The notes beneath the pieces are model-generated. The model ran no database searches. It saw nothing but the letters and a program-made list of their open reading frames with translations, and had not been told where the DNA came from. From NCBI GenBank assembly GCA_964394445.1, contig CAYMXO010000039.1:1-14877 (forward strand): a stretch of DNA of 14,877 nt, read 5' to 3'. The translations under genes were made by a program, and so were the position numbers. This DNA comes from Thiopseudomonas sp964394445 (GTDB lineage: Bacteria > Pseudomonadota > Gammaproteobacteria > Pseudomonadales > Pseudomonadaceae). Of this stretch, positions 1 to 7,529 are shown in pieces; position 1 is the stretch's first letter; each line of letters opens with the position of its first letter.

Positions 1-18
1 GTAACCAAGGATTAAACC

Positions 19-1233
19 ATGGCCAAAGCAACTAAAGAGTCGATTTTTTTGTGGGAAGGCACCACACGGCAAGGAACCAAGATCAAAGGCCAGATGTCCG
101 GGCACGATCAGTCGCTGGTCAGGGCGCAGCTGCGCAAACAGGGGATCAACCCGACCAAGGTGCGCAAACAGGGCATGCAGCTGCTCGGCTCGGGCAAGAA
201 AATCAAACCAATGGACATTGCCGTGTTCACCCGCCAGCTGGCGACCATGATGAAGTCCGGAGTGCCGCTGCTGCAGTCGTTTGACATTATTCTGGAAGGG
301 CTGCAGAACCCCAACATGACCCGTCTGGTGGAGTCGATCAAGACCGACGTCGGCTCGGGTAACAGCCTGGCCAGCAGCCTGCGCAAGCACCCGAAGTATT
401 TTGACGATCTGTATTGCAACCTGGTGGACTCGGGTGAGCAGTCCGGTGCGCTGGAAACCCTGCTCGACCGGGTGGCGACCTATAAAGAAAAAACCGAGGC
501 GCTGAAAGCCAAGATCAAGAAAGCCATGAATTACCCGATCGCGGTGATTCTGGTTGCAGTGATTGTTTCGGCCATTTTGCTGATCAAGGTGGTGCCACAG
601 TTCCAGGAAGTGTTTGCCAACTTTGGCGCCGAGCTGCCGGCATTTACCATGATGGTGATTGGCCTGTCGGAGATGCTGCAGGAGCATGGCCTGATCGTTC
701 TGGTGGTGCTGGTGGTGGCCGCGTTCCTGTTTCGCACGGCGGTACAGCGCTCGGAAAAGCTGCGTGACAATATCGACCGTACCCTGCTGAAGATGCCGGT
801 GGTCGGCAACATCATCTACAACTCGGCGGTGGCGCGTTTCGGGCGCACCCTTGCAACCACGTTTTCTGCCGGTGTGCCGCTGGTGGATGCGCTGGATTCG
901 GTAGCTGGTGCCACGGGCAACGTGGTTTTCAAAAATGCCGTGCAACGTATTAAAACGGAAGTAACCGGTGGTACCCAGCTCAACATAGCCATGCGCTCGA
1001 CCAGCGTGTTTCCGGCCATGGCGCTGCAGATGACTTCGATCGGTGAAGAGTCCGGAGCCCTGGATGAAATGCTGGACAAGGTGGCTACGCACTACGAAGC
1101 CGAAGTGGATAACGCCGTCGATGGCCTGACCGCGCTGATGGAGCCGATGATCATGGCTGTCCTCGGTGTGCTGGTGGGTGGTTTGATCATTGCCATGTAC
1201 CTGCCGATCTTCCAGTTGGGTGCGGTGGTTTAA
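19..1233 (+). CDS. pilC: Type IV pilus inner-membrane platform protein PilC
   Basis: This is the polytopic platform protein of the type IV pilus machine. It sits in the inner membrane and couples the cytoplasmic PilB/PilT ATPases to pilin assembly and retraction. The 404-residue length is normal for PilC/GspF. Two T2SF domains are visible, at about residues 70-192 and 274-396; each opens with an F-x-R-x-L-A/T-x3-x-S/A-G-V-P-L pattern (70-84 and 274-288) and contains a G-E-x-S-G-A-L motif (139-145 and 342-348). Hydrophobic membrane segments lie at about 173-191, 225-238 and 375-397. The start is supported by AAGGA at 7-11, seven bases upstream. The stop codon shares its last base with the pilD start, so the two are almost certainly cotranscribed. 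In pseudomonads pilB lies immediately upstream, which here would be outside the window. GspF of type II secretion is the alternative, but the pilD neighbour and sequence character favour PilC. Confidence 0.96.
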   Translation: MAKATKESIFLWEGTTRQGTKIKGQMSGHDQSLVRAQLRKQGINPTKVRKQGMQLLGSGKKIKPMDIAVFTRQLATMMKSGVPLLQSFDIILEGLQNPNMTRLVESIKTDVGSGNSLASSLRKHPKYFDDLYCNLVDSGEQSGALETLLDRVATYKEKTEALKAKIKKAMNYPIAVILVAVIVSAILLIKVVPQFQEVFANFGAELPAFTMMVIGLSEMLQEHGLIVLVVLVVAAFLFRTAVQRSEKLRDNIDRTLLKMPVVGNIIYNSAVARFGRTLATTFSAGVPLVDALDSVAGATGNVVFKNAVQRIKTEVTGGTQLNIAMRSTSVFPAMALQMTSIGEESGALDEMLDKVATHYEAEVDNAVDGLTALMEPMIMAVLGVLVGGLIIAMYLPIFQLGAVV

Positions 1234-2102
1234 TGAGCCTGATTGAATTGCTGCAGGACAGCACCGCCTTCCTGCTGATCGTTGCCGGCGTGCTGGGCTT
1301 GCTGGTAGGCAGTTTCTTGAATGTGGTGGTCTATCGTTTGCCGGTCATCATGCAGCGTGACTGGCAGCTACAGGCGCGGGAGGTGCTGGAGCTGCCGCAG
1401 GAGGAGCCGCAGGCAGCTTTCAACCTGCTCTGGCCGCCATCACGTTGCCCGCATTGTTCGGCACCCATCCGTGCCTGGCAGAACATTCCCGTGCTGAGCT
1501 GGCTTCTGTTGCGTGGCCGCTGTGCCTCCTGCAAGGGTGGTGTCAGCATGCGCTATCCGCTGGTCGAGCTGGCCGCCGGCCTGCTGTCGGTGCTGGTTGC
1601 CTGGCAGTTTGGCTTTACCTGGCAATGCCTGGCGATGCTGGTGTTGACCTGGGGCTTGCTGGCGCTGAGCCTGATCGATGCCGATCATCAGTTGCTGCCT
1701 GATGTACTGGTATTGCCGCTGCTGTGGCTGGGCCTGCTGTTAAACAGCATGGAGTGGTTCGTGCCGCTGACCGATGCACTGTATGGCGCGATGGCGGGCT
1801 ATCTGTCCCTGTGGTCGGTGTTCTGGCTGTTCAAGCTGGTGACGGGTAAAGAGGGCATGGGCTATGGCGACTTCAAGTTGCTGGCCATGCTGGGTGCCTG
1901 GGGTGGCTGGCAAATTCTGCCGCTGACCATCCTGCTTTCTTCAGTGGTCGGCGCGGTGTTGGGCGTGATCATCTTGCGTCTGCAGCGTCAGGGGATGGCG
2001 CAGCCACTGCCGTTTGGCCCTTATCTGGCAATTGCCGGCTGGGTCGCGCTTATCTGGGGTGAGCAGATTACCCGTAGCTATTTACAGTTTGCCGGTTTCT
2101 AA
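1233..2102 (+). CDS. pilD: Prepilin peptidase / N-methyltransferase PilD
   Basis: This inner-membrane aspartic protease removes the leader of type IV prepilins and type II pseudopilins and N-methylates the new amino terminus. At 289 residues it is the usual length. The cytoplasmic zinc-binding tetracysteine domain is intact (C72, C75, C97, C100). The two catalytic aspartates are visible at D149 (in LIDADHQLLPD) and D213 (in the G-x-G-x-G-D motif at 208-213, followed by FKLL); these are the same positions reported for P. aeruginosa PilD/XcpA. The N-terminal G-S-F-L-N-V-V-V-Y-R-L-P methylase-associated motif is at 26-37, and about eight hydrophobic segments follow the family pattern. The ATG overlaps the pilC TAA by one base (TAATG), implying translational coupling. 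In Pseudomonas coaE usually follows pilD; here it does not, and the next gene is comEA. Confidence 0.97.
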   Translation: MSLIELLQDSTAFLLIVAGVLGLLVGSFLNVVVYRLPVIMQRDWQLQAREVLELPQEEPQAAFNLLWPPSRCPHCSAPIRAWQNIPVLSWLLLRGRCASCKGGVSMRYPLVELAAGLLSVLVAWQFGFTWQCLAMLVLTWGLLALSLIDADHQLLPDVLVLPLLWLGLLLNSMEWFVPLTDALYGAMAGYLSLWSVFWLFKLVTGKEGMGYGDFKLLAMLGAWGGWQILPLTILLSSVVGAVLGVIILRLQRQGMAQPLPFGPYLAIAGWVALIWGEQITRSYLQFAGF

Positions 2103-2139
2103 ATCTTTTTCCTGCCGGCTTCAAGTGTGATCAAGTTCG

Positions 2140-2158
2140 CGGTTTTGTAATAAAACCG
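2140..2158. other. Short hairpin after pilD
   Basis: A perfect 7-bp inverted repeat, CGGTTTT / AAAACCG with loop GTAAT, lies 38 bases after the pilD stop. The 3' arm is followed by GATGCTTTT rather than a clean T-run, so it is only a weak terminator candidate for pilCD. It could equally be a transcript-end stabiliser. On the minus strand the same structure has no following T-run either. Confidence 0.35.
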
Positions 2159-2239
2159 GATGCTTTTCCGAGGCGGATTACAGTCATTGATGCATCACGG
2201 CAATACAGGAAAACATGTATTGCGTGGGGCTACATGGAA

Positions 2240-2263
2240 TGGTCGCTACCCGGGTGGCGACCA
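2240..2263. other. Near-perfect 24-bp palindrome in the comEA leader
   Basis: Bases 2240-2263 read as an inverted repeat around 2251/2252, with arms TGGTCGCTACCC and GGGTGGCGACCA. The only imperfect pair is a T:G at 2247/2256, which would still pair as U-G in RNA. A second small inverted repeat follows directly (GTCAG-A-CTGAC, 2264-2274), just before the Shine-Dalgarno at 2275. It could be an operator for a dimeric regulator, or an RNA hairpin that affects ribosome access or stability. No regulator family can be assigned from the sequence. Confidence 0.5.
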
Positions 2264-2274
2264 GTCAGACTGAC

Positions 2275-2280
2275 AAGGAG
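2275..2280 (+). promoter_or_regulatory. Ribosome binding site fixing the comEA start
   Basis: AAGGAG lies nine bases before the ATG at 2290. This supports that start over the in-frame ATG at 2215, which has no Shine-Dalgarno and would put 25 non-signal-like residues ahead of a good signal peptide. Confidence 0.8.
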
Positions 2281-2289
2281 AGCAATATC

Positions 2290-2604
2290 ATGATCATGAA
2301 GAAAAAACTGGTACCCCTGTTGTTTGCCGCCCTGGCTAGCTTGCCATTGGCATCCCAGGTCTATGCCCAGAACGAGCAACCGGTGGTTGCTGTGGCCGAG
2401 GCAACAACCCGCATCAACATCAACTCTGCCGATGCCGACACTCTGGTCAGGGAGCTCAAGGGTATTGGTCCGTCCAAGGCCCAGGCAATTGTTGAATATC
2501 GCGAGCAGCAGGGCAGCTTTGTTTCGGTGGACGAACTGCTGGAGGTCAAGGGAATTGGTCTGGCAACACTGGAGCGTATCCGTGACCAGCTGACGATCGA
2601 ATAA
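2290..2604 (+). CDS. comEA: ComEA-like exported helix-hairpin-helix DNA-binding protein
   Basis: This is a 104-residue secreted protein of the ComEA family. Family members bind incoming double-stranded DNA in the periplasm and pull it in behind a retracting type IV pilus. A Sec signal peptide is clear: MIMKKK, a hydrophobic stretch at 7-21 and a likely cleavage after VYA (residue 26). The mature part has the family entry R-I-N-I-N-S-A-D (41-48) and two helix-hairpin-helix motifs, LKGIGPSKAQAIVEYR (56-71) and LLEVKGIGLATLERIRD (83-99), which contact the DNA backbone. It stands alone between its own leader and an intrinsic terminator, next to pilC-pilD, consistent with a role in DNA uptake. Small HhH proteins of this kind are also common in species not known to be transformable, so competence is an inference. 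Confidence 0.9.
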   Translation: MIMKKKLVPLLFAALASLPLASQVYAQNEQPVVAVAEATTRININSADADTLVRELKGIGPSKAQAIVEYREQQGSFVSVDELLEVKGIGLATLERIRDQLTIE

Positions 2605-2624
2605 CAGGACGCTCATGAGACAAG

Positions 2625-2655
2625 GCCCCGGCTGCATTGTAGCCGGGGCTTTTTT
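2625..2655 (+). terminator. Intrinsic terminator after comEA
   Basis: A perfect 9-bp GC-rich stem, GCCCCGGCT (2625-2633) and AGCCGGGGC (2641-2649), with a 7-base loop, is followed directly by six T residues (2650-2655). It begins 20 bases after the comEA stop and closes that transcript. Confidence 0.95.
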
Positions 2656-2677
2656 GTTGCATGCGGTACAGCAACTG

Positions 2678-2707
2678 TTGCGGTTTTTCAGTGCTGAATC
2701 TTATACA
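2678..2707 (+). promoter_or_regulatory. Candidate sigma-70 promoter for the DUF2066-perM-hda unit
   Basis: TTGCGG (2678-2683) and TATACA (2702-2707) are separated by 18 bases. They lie just after the comEA terminator and about 80 bases before the next start codon. Each box matches four of six consensus bases. The position between a terminator and a new gene cluster makes it plausible, but the match is ordinary. Confidence 0.5.
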
Positions 2708-2787
2708 CTATCGCACTGATTTTCTGTGGACATGCCGCAATGCACGACAAAAGCGTGCAGAACAGGCCGGCAAAGGTAGGGGTAAGC

Positions 2788-3792
2788 ATGAAGCAGCTGC
2801 AGGCAGCATTACTGGGTGGAGTTCTCTTGTTGGCAACACAGGCGGGCTGGGGCGCGCCGGTCAGCGGCCTGTATCAGGTGCGTGAGCCGCTCGTACAGTC
2901 AGCTGATGACGACCGGGCAGACGCTTTTTCACGTGCCTTTGTGACCCTGATGCAGCGTTTGACCGGTACCGCCGACAGTGCAAAAAGCAGCGCGCTGACG
3001 GCTCACCTGGCCAACCCGCGTGATCTGGCTCTGGGTTATACCTTTCAGGAAGACGAGCTGCAGGTCAGTTTTGACCCGACAGGCGTGATGCAGGTACTGC
3101 GTGATGCGCAGGTTCCAGTGTGGGGCAATGACCGCCCCGTTTTGTTGCTCTGGTGGCTGCAGGATGGCCTGCAGGGTCGTCAACTGCTGGGTGATGGTCA
3201 AAACCGTTCACTGAATTTGCAGCAGGCTGCATTGCACCGTGGCTTGCCGGCACGCTTTCCACTGGCTGACCTGAGCGAGCAGGTAAGGGCAGACCAGGGC
3301 TGGAGCTCTGCCGACGAAAGGCAGCTGCAGGAGCTGTTGCAGCGCTATGGTGGTGACGCGCTGCTGGTGGTTGAAACCCGTGATGAAACCAGCGGTGTCA
3401 GTGGTAGCTGGCAGCTGCTGGGCAGCAAGCTGGAGCTCAAGGGCAGTTTGGCAGGCGAAAATGCAATAGCAGCAGCTGATGAGCTGTTTCAGCAGCTGGC
3501 CCGGGAAATGGCGCGTGAGTATGCGGTGGTTCCGGGGCAGGGCGAACAGCTGCAAGTGCGTCTGCAGGGGCTGGATCTGGATGCCATGCTGGATGCGGAA
3601 AAAGCCTTGCAGGTATTCGATGGGCAGTTGCTTGCCCTGCAGGGCGACGAGGCCGTCTGGCTGGTCACGGCACTGCCTGAGCAGCTGCGCAGCCAGCTGG
3701 CGTTATACCAGTTTCGCGAGCTGACGCTGGGTGCTTTCGATGACGGGGACGAAGCGCTGGATACGCCGGAAGAACTGTTGTTCGCGCGCTGA
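2788..3792 (+). CDS. Exported DUF2066-domain protein
   Basis: This 334-residue protein belongs to the DUF2066 family, an uncharacterised exported family of gammaproteobacteria. A signal peptide is visible: MKQLQ, a hydrophobic core at about 6-19, and likely cleavage after WGA (residue 23). The mature start LYQVREPLVQSADDDRADAF and the following A-F-x-x-L-M-Q-R-L-T-G (about 51-60) are the typical family opening, and the PVLLLWWLQDG segment near 117-127 is also characteristic. The start at 2788 is preferred because AGGGG (2778-2782) precedes it and the signal peptide begins there. An in-frame ATG at 2740 would place a charged extension in front of the signal. It is followed five bases later by a PerM-like gene and then hda, an order I recognise from pseudomonads, where purM/purN often precede it. 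Its function is not known. Confidence 0.85.
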   Translation: MKQLQAALLGGVLLLATQAGWGAPVSGLYQVREPLVQSADDDRADAFSRAFVTLMQRLTGTADSAKSSALTAHLANPRDLALGYTFQEDELQVSFDPTGVMQVLRDAQVPVWGNDRPVLLLWWLQDGLQGRQLLGDGQNRSLNLQQAALHRGLPARFPLADLSEQVRADQGWSSADERQLQELLQRYGGDALLVVETRDETSGVSGSWQLLGSKLELKGSLAGENAIAAADELFQQLAREMAREYAVVPGQGEQLQVRLQGLDLDAMLDAEKALQVFDGQLLALQGDEAVWLVTALPEQLRSQLALYQFRELTLGAFDDGDEALDTPEELLFAR

Positions 3793-3797
3793 TTGCC

Positions 3798-4868
3798 ATG
3801 ACATTATCGCCAATCTCCAATTCATGGTGGCCATGGCTGGCTGCGGCTGCCCTGGCTCTACTTGGCTATGCCCTGATGCCGGTTCTGACCCCGTTTTTGC
3901 TCAGTGCCTTGCTGGCCTATATGGGCAATCCGCTGGTGGAGCGGCTGCAGCGCTGGCAGCTGCTGTCACGAACCGGGGCGGTAGTGGTGGTCTTTCTGGT
4001 TCTGGCTGGTCTTCTGACCCTGCTGTTTCTGATTCTGGTGCCGATGCTTGGACGCCAGCTGTCCGAGCTTTATGCGCTGGCGCCGCGGCTGCTGGACTGG
4101 CTTCAGCAAAGCCTGCTGCCGTGGCTGCAGCAGACTTTGGGTCTGGAAGAAGACGTCTGGGATCTGGACCGGCTTAAACAGACACTGGGCGGGCAACTGG
4201 ACAAGGCACCGGACTTGGCCGGCACGTTGCTGGGGGCGTTGGGCAGCTCGGGAATGGCGCTGGCGGGCTGGCTGACCAACCTGTTTCTGGTTCCTGTGGT
4301 GACGTTTTATCTGTTGCGAGACTGGCGCCTGGTTGTGGAGAAGATCCAGGTGTTGTTGCCGCGCCGGCACGAAGCGCTGCTGGTGCGCCTGATCAGCGAA
4401 TGCCACGAGGTGCTGGGTGCATTTATGCGTGGACAGCTGTTGGTGATGCTGGCGCTGGCCGTGGTCTATGCGCTGGGGCTGATGCTGCTTGGCTTGAAAC
4501 TTGGTTTGCTGATCGGCGTGCTGGCCGGGCTGGCCAGTATCGTGCCTTATATGGGCTTTATTGTCGGTATCGGCATTGCCCTGATTGCAGGCTTTTTCCA
4601 GTTTGGCCTGGATTACCTGATGCTGGGTGGCATTGTGAGCGTGTTTCTGGTGGGGCAAGTGCTCGAGTCGGTCGCGCTGACACCGATGCTGGTCGGCGAC
4701 CGCATTGGTCTGCATCCGGTCGCTGTAATGTTTGCCATTCTGGCTGGTGGCCAGCTGTTCGGTTTTACCGGAGTGTTGCTGGCGTTGCCGGTGGCAGCGG
4801 TGCTGATGGTCTGGCTGCGTTTTCTGTATCAGCGCTATCAGGCTTCCGACCTGTATCGGCAGGGATAA
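3798..4868 (+). CDS. PerM / AI-2E family membrane transporter
   Basis: This 356-residue integral membrane protein is of the AI-2E family (UPF0118), which includes TqsA, YdgG, PerM and some Na+/H+ antiporters. About eight membrane segments are visible: two near 12-42, one at 60-83, one at 152-172, then a group at 214-266, 272-293 and 306-340. A long amphipathic cytoplasmic or periplasmic region lies at about 86-148. The conserved family stretches are present: LVPVVTFYLLRDW (164-176), G-x-L-A-G-L-A-S-I-V-P-Y-x-G (240-253), and DRIGLHPVAVMFAILAGG (301-318) with F-G-F-x-G-V-L-L-A-L-P (321-331). The start has no strong Shine-Dalgarno; it lies five bases after the previous stop, so translation is probably coupled. 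The substrate cannot be inferred, as members of this family export or import different compounds. Confidence 0.88.
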   Translation: MTLSPISNSWWPWLAAAALALLGYALMPVLTPFLLSALLAYMGNPLVERLQRWQLLSRTGAVVVVFLVLAGLLTLLFLILVPMLGRQLSELYALAPRLLDWLQQSLLPWLQQTLGLEEDVWDLDRLKQTLGGQLDKAPDLAGTLLGALGSSGMALAGWLTNLFLVPVVTFYLLRDWRLVVEKIQVLLPRRHEALLVRLISECHEVLGAFMRGQLLVMLALAVVYALGLMLLGLKLGLLIGVLAGLASIVPYMGFIVGIGIALIAGFFQFGLDYLMLGGIVSVFLVGQVLESVALTPMLVGDRIGLHPVAVMFAILAGGQLFGFTGVLLALPVAAVLMVWLRFLYQRYQASDLYRQG

Positions 4869-4869
4869 G

Positions 4870-5601
4870 ATGATGCCTACTGCAAAACCGGTTCAGCTGC
4901 CGCTGGGCATACGTTTGCGCGATGACGCCACCTTTGCCAACTATTATGCCGGTGCCAATGCCGCCGCGCAGGGCTATGTCGAGCGTGCCTGTCATGCACA
5001 GGAAAGCTGGGTGGAGAGCTTCATCTGGCTCTGGGGCAAGCCCGGCTCGGGCCGCAGCCATCTGTTGCAGGCAGCCTGCTTGCGGGCGGAAGAGCAGGGC
5101 ATGCGGGTGCTGTATTTGCCGTTGGCTGACTGTCTTGATTATGGTCCGGAAGTCCTGGACGGGGTTGAGCACTGTGATGTGCTGGCCCTGGATGACGTGC
5201 AGCTGGTCGCTGGCCGTGCCGACTGGGAACAGGCGCTGTTTCATGCCTTCAACCGCCTGCGCGATGCCGGCCGGCGTCTGCTGGCCAGTGCCGACCGCTC
5301 ACCGCGGGAGCTGGCGGTAACCCTGCCAGACCTGCACTCCAGGTTCAATCTGGCACTGGTGTTTCACCTGCAGGAACTTGACGATGACGAGAAACTGCGT
5401 GCCCTGCAGTTACGGGCGTCCCGGCGTGGGCTCTATCTGTCGGATGAGGTTGGACGTTTTTTGCTTGGTCGTTTGACACGCAGCATGGATGCACTGTTTG
5501 CTGCACTGGAGCGGCTGGATCAGGCATCCCTGCAAGCGCAGCGCAAGCTGACCATTCCTTTTGTCAAAGATGTGTTGTTTGGCGATAATGGCCAGTTCTA
5601 G
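4870..5601 (+). CDS. hda: DnaA regulatory inactivator Hda
   Basis: Hda is the DnaA-related AAA+ protein that, bound to the DNA-loaded sliding clamp, promotes hydrolysis of DnaA-ATP and so prevents re-initiation of replication. The 243-residue length fits. The N-terminal clamp-binding motif reads QLPLGI (9-14). Walker A is GKPGSGRS (56-63), with Arg replacing the usual Lys, as also seen in E. coli Hda. Walker B is VLALDDVQLV (104-113, with D108-D109). The arginine-finger box is LHSRF (155-159, R158), and the sensor II segment is LTRSMDAL (202-209). Two adjacent ATG codons (4870, 4873) cannot be distinguished. The gene starts one base after the upstream PerM-like stop, so the two are transcribed together. 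It lacks DnaA domains I and IV, which rules out DnaA itself. Confidence 0.94.
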   Translation: MMPTAKPVQLPLGIRLRDDATFANYYAGANAAAQGYVERACHAQESWVESFIWLWGKPGSGRSHLLQAACLRAEEQGMRVLYLPLADCLDYGPEVLDGVEHCDVLALDDVQLVAGRADWEQALFHAFNRLRDAGRRLLASADRSPRELAVTLPDLHSRFNLALVFHLQELDDDEKLRALQLRASRRGLYLSDEVGRFLLGRLTRSMDALFAALERLDQASLQAQRKLTIPFVKDVLFGDNGQF

Positions 5602-5714
5602 CCTGCAAGCGACAAGCCGGCAGTTTGTGCAGTTGCAGACTTGCCCGCGTCCGGGGTGTTGTAACACTGTGCCGGGGCTTGTGGTTTTGATGTTCAACTT
5701 GATAGCGGATAGGC

Positions 5715-7529
5715 ATGACTGATACTGACCAAGAAGCAGCAAAACCGGCAATGTCCGGTGTGAGAATCTACTTTCGCCTGTTGCGCTACGTAAAGCCCTA
5801 TATCGGCTACTTTAGCCTGAGTATCCTGGGTTATCTGATCTTCGCCTCAACCCAGCCGATGCTGGGTTATATCCTCAAGTATTTTGTCGATGGCCTGACC
5901 AATCCGGAAGCGGTGCTGTTTCCCGACGTGGCCTGGCTGGCCGACCTGCGTCTGGTGCAGGCGGTGCCGCTGCTGATTGTCCTGATTGCTTTCTGGCAGG
6001 GTGTCGGCTCCTTTCTGGGTAACTACTTTCTGGCCAAAACTTCGCTGGGGCTGGTGCATGACCTGCGCGTGCAGCTGTTCAACAACCTGCTGACACTGCC
6101 CAACAGCTATTTTGACCACCATAATTCAGGCCATCTGATTTCCAGGATTACCTATAACGTGACCATGGTGACGGGAGCCGCCACCGAAGCAGTCAAGGTG
6201 GTGGTGCGCGAAGGCATGACGGTGGTTTTTCTGTTTGGCATGCTGCTGTGGATGAACTGGAAACTGACTCTGGTGATGGTGGCGATTCTGCCGGTTATTG
6301 CCCTGATGGTTGGCAGTGCCAGCAAGAAATTCCGTAAGCAAAGCAAGAAAATCCAGGTTGCCATGGGCGATGTCACACATGTGGCTTCCGAGGCCATTCA
6401 GGGCCACCGCGTGGTGCGAAGTTTTGGTGGCGAAAGCTACGAGCAGCAGCGTTTTCTTGATGCCAGCACGCACAATACCGCTCGCCAGCTGAAAATGGTC
6501 AAGACCACCTCGGTGTATACGCCGTCGCTACAGCTGGTGATTTATTCGGCGATGTCGGTCTTGCTGTTTTTGGTGCTGTGGCTGCGTGGAGATGCTTCGC
6601 CAGGTGATCTGGTGGCTTATATCACGCTGGCCGGCCTGTTGCCCAAGCCGATTCGCCAGTTGTCTGAGGTCAGCTCCACCATCCAGCGTGGCGTGGCTGG
6701 TGCGGAAAGCATTTTCGAGCAACTGGACGAGCCGCAGGAAGTGGATCAGGGTACCCGCCAGCCAGCGCAGATCCAGGGCCGTCTTGAAGTGCGCAACCTG
6801 AGTTTTGTCTACCCGCAGAGTAACAGGCAGGTGCTGGACAACATCAATTTTGTGGCCGAACCGGGCCAGATGGTGGCGCTGGTCGGCCGTTCCGGCAGCG
6901 GCAAGTCGACGCTGGCCAACCTGGTACCGCGATTTTATGACCACAGCGCTGGCGAGATCCTGATTGATGGCGTTGAAATCCGCCAGATGCCGCTCAAGTA
7001 CCTGCGCCAGCAGGTGGCGCTGGTAACCCAGCAGGTTTCCCTGTTCAACGATACGGTATTCAACAACATCGCCTATGGTGATCTGGCCGACAAGAGCGAG
7101 GAAGAGGTCAGGGCAGCGGCCGAAGCAGCCTTTGCTGCCGAGTTCATCGAACGTATGGCGAACGGTTACCAGACGCTGGTCGGGGAAAATGGCGTGCTGC
7201 TGTCCGGTGGCCAGCGCCAGCGCCTGGCCATTGCACGGGCTTTGCTCAAGGATGCACCCTTGTTGATTCTGGATGAGGCCACTTCGGCGCTGGATACCGA
7301 GTCTGAGCGGCATATTCAGGCAGCGCTGGAGCATGCCGTCCAGGGGCGCACCACACTGGTGATTGCGCACCGTCTGAGTACCATTGAACGCGCCGACCTG
7401 ATTCTGGTGATGGATCAGGGCCGCATTGTCGAGCGCGGCACCCATACGCAGCTGCTGGCTGAAAATGGCTATTACGCACGCCTGCACGCAACGCAGTTTG
7501 AAGACGGGGACGGGCATGACGAAGACTGA
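5715..7529 (+). CDS. msbA: Lipid A export ABC transporter MsbA
   Basis: This 604-residue half-transporter has an N-terminal six-helix membrane domain and a C-terminal ATPase. It flips lipid A-core from the inner to the outer leaflet of the inner membrane. The membrane domain (about 17-330) holds the family segments SYFDHHNSGHLISRITYNV (about 132-150) and EAIQGHRVVRSFGGE (about 225-239). The nucleotide-binding domain carries Walker A GRSGSGKST (391-399, K397), Q-loop region ALVTQQVSLFND, signature LSGGQ (496-500), Walker B LLILDEATSALD (D520, E521) and the switch histidine in IAHRLST (H552). All catalytic residues are intact. GGATAGG lies just upstream of the ATG. In many gammaproteobacteria msbA is followed by lpxK; here it is followed by mazG, which it overlaps by 14 bases. 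Another lipid or multidrug exporter of the same family is possible, but overall length and motifs favour MsbA. Confidence 0.9.
   Translation: MTDTDQEAAKPAMSGVRIYFRLLRYVKPYIGYFSLSILGYLIFASTQPMLGYILKYFVDGLTNPEAVLFPDVAWLADLRLVQAVPLLIVLIAFWQGVGSFLGNYFLAKTSLGLVHDLRVQLFNNLLTLPNSYFDHHNSGHLISRITYNVTMVTGAATEAVKVVVREGMTVVFLFGMLLWMNWKLTLVMVAILPVIALMVGSASKKFRKQSKKIQVAMGDVTHVASEAIQGHRVVRSFGGESYEQQRFLDASTHNTARQLKMVKTTSVYTPSLQLVIYSAMSVLLFLVLWLRGDASPGDLVAYITLAGLLPKPIRQLSEVSSTIQRGVAGAESIFEQLDEPQEVDQGTRQPAQIQGRLEVRNLSFVYPQSNRQVLDNINFVAEPGQMVALVGRSGSGKSTLANLVPRFYDHSAGEILIDGVEIRQMPLKYLRQQVALVTQQVSLFNDTVFNNIAYGDLADKSEEEVRAAAEAAFAAEFIERMANGYQTLVGENGVLLSGGQRQRLAIARALLKDAPLLILDEATSALDTESERHIQAALEHAVQGRTTLVIAHRLSTIERADLILVMDQGRIVERGTHTQLLAENGYYARLHATQFEDGDGHDED

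Noticed and set aside
2215..2289. In-frame upstream start that would lengthen ComEA by 25 residues.
   Set aside because: It has no ribosome site and would bury the signal peptide; the ATG at 2290 has AAGGAG at a nine-base distance.
3966..4715. A 249-codon minus-strand ORF opposite the PerM-like gene, and similar long antisense frames opposite msbA, the chemoreceptor and the regulator.
   Set aside because: They are Gln/His/Arg-rich shadows of real genes created by codon bias, without ribosome sites or recognisable domains.
5041..5064. Lys-to-Arg change in the Walker A motif of Hda (GKPGSGRS).
   Set aside because: The same Arg occurs in E. coli Hda, so this is normal for the family and not a loss of function.
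5602..5714. Short inverted repeat (GTGTT-GT-AACAC) and CCGGGG direct repeats between hda and msbA, considered as terminator and promoter.
   Set aside because: The stem is only 5 bp without a T-run, and no -35/-10 pair with acceptable spacing was found. Nothing firm can be annotated.
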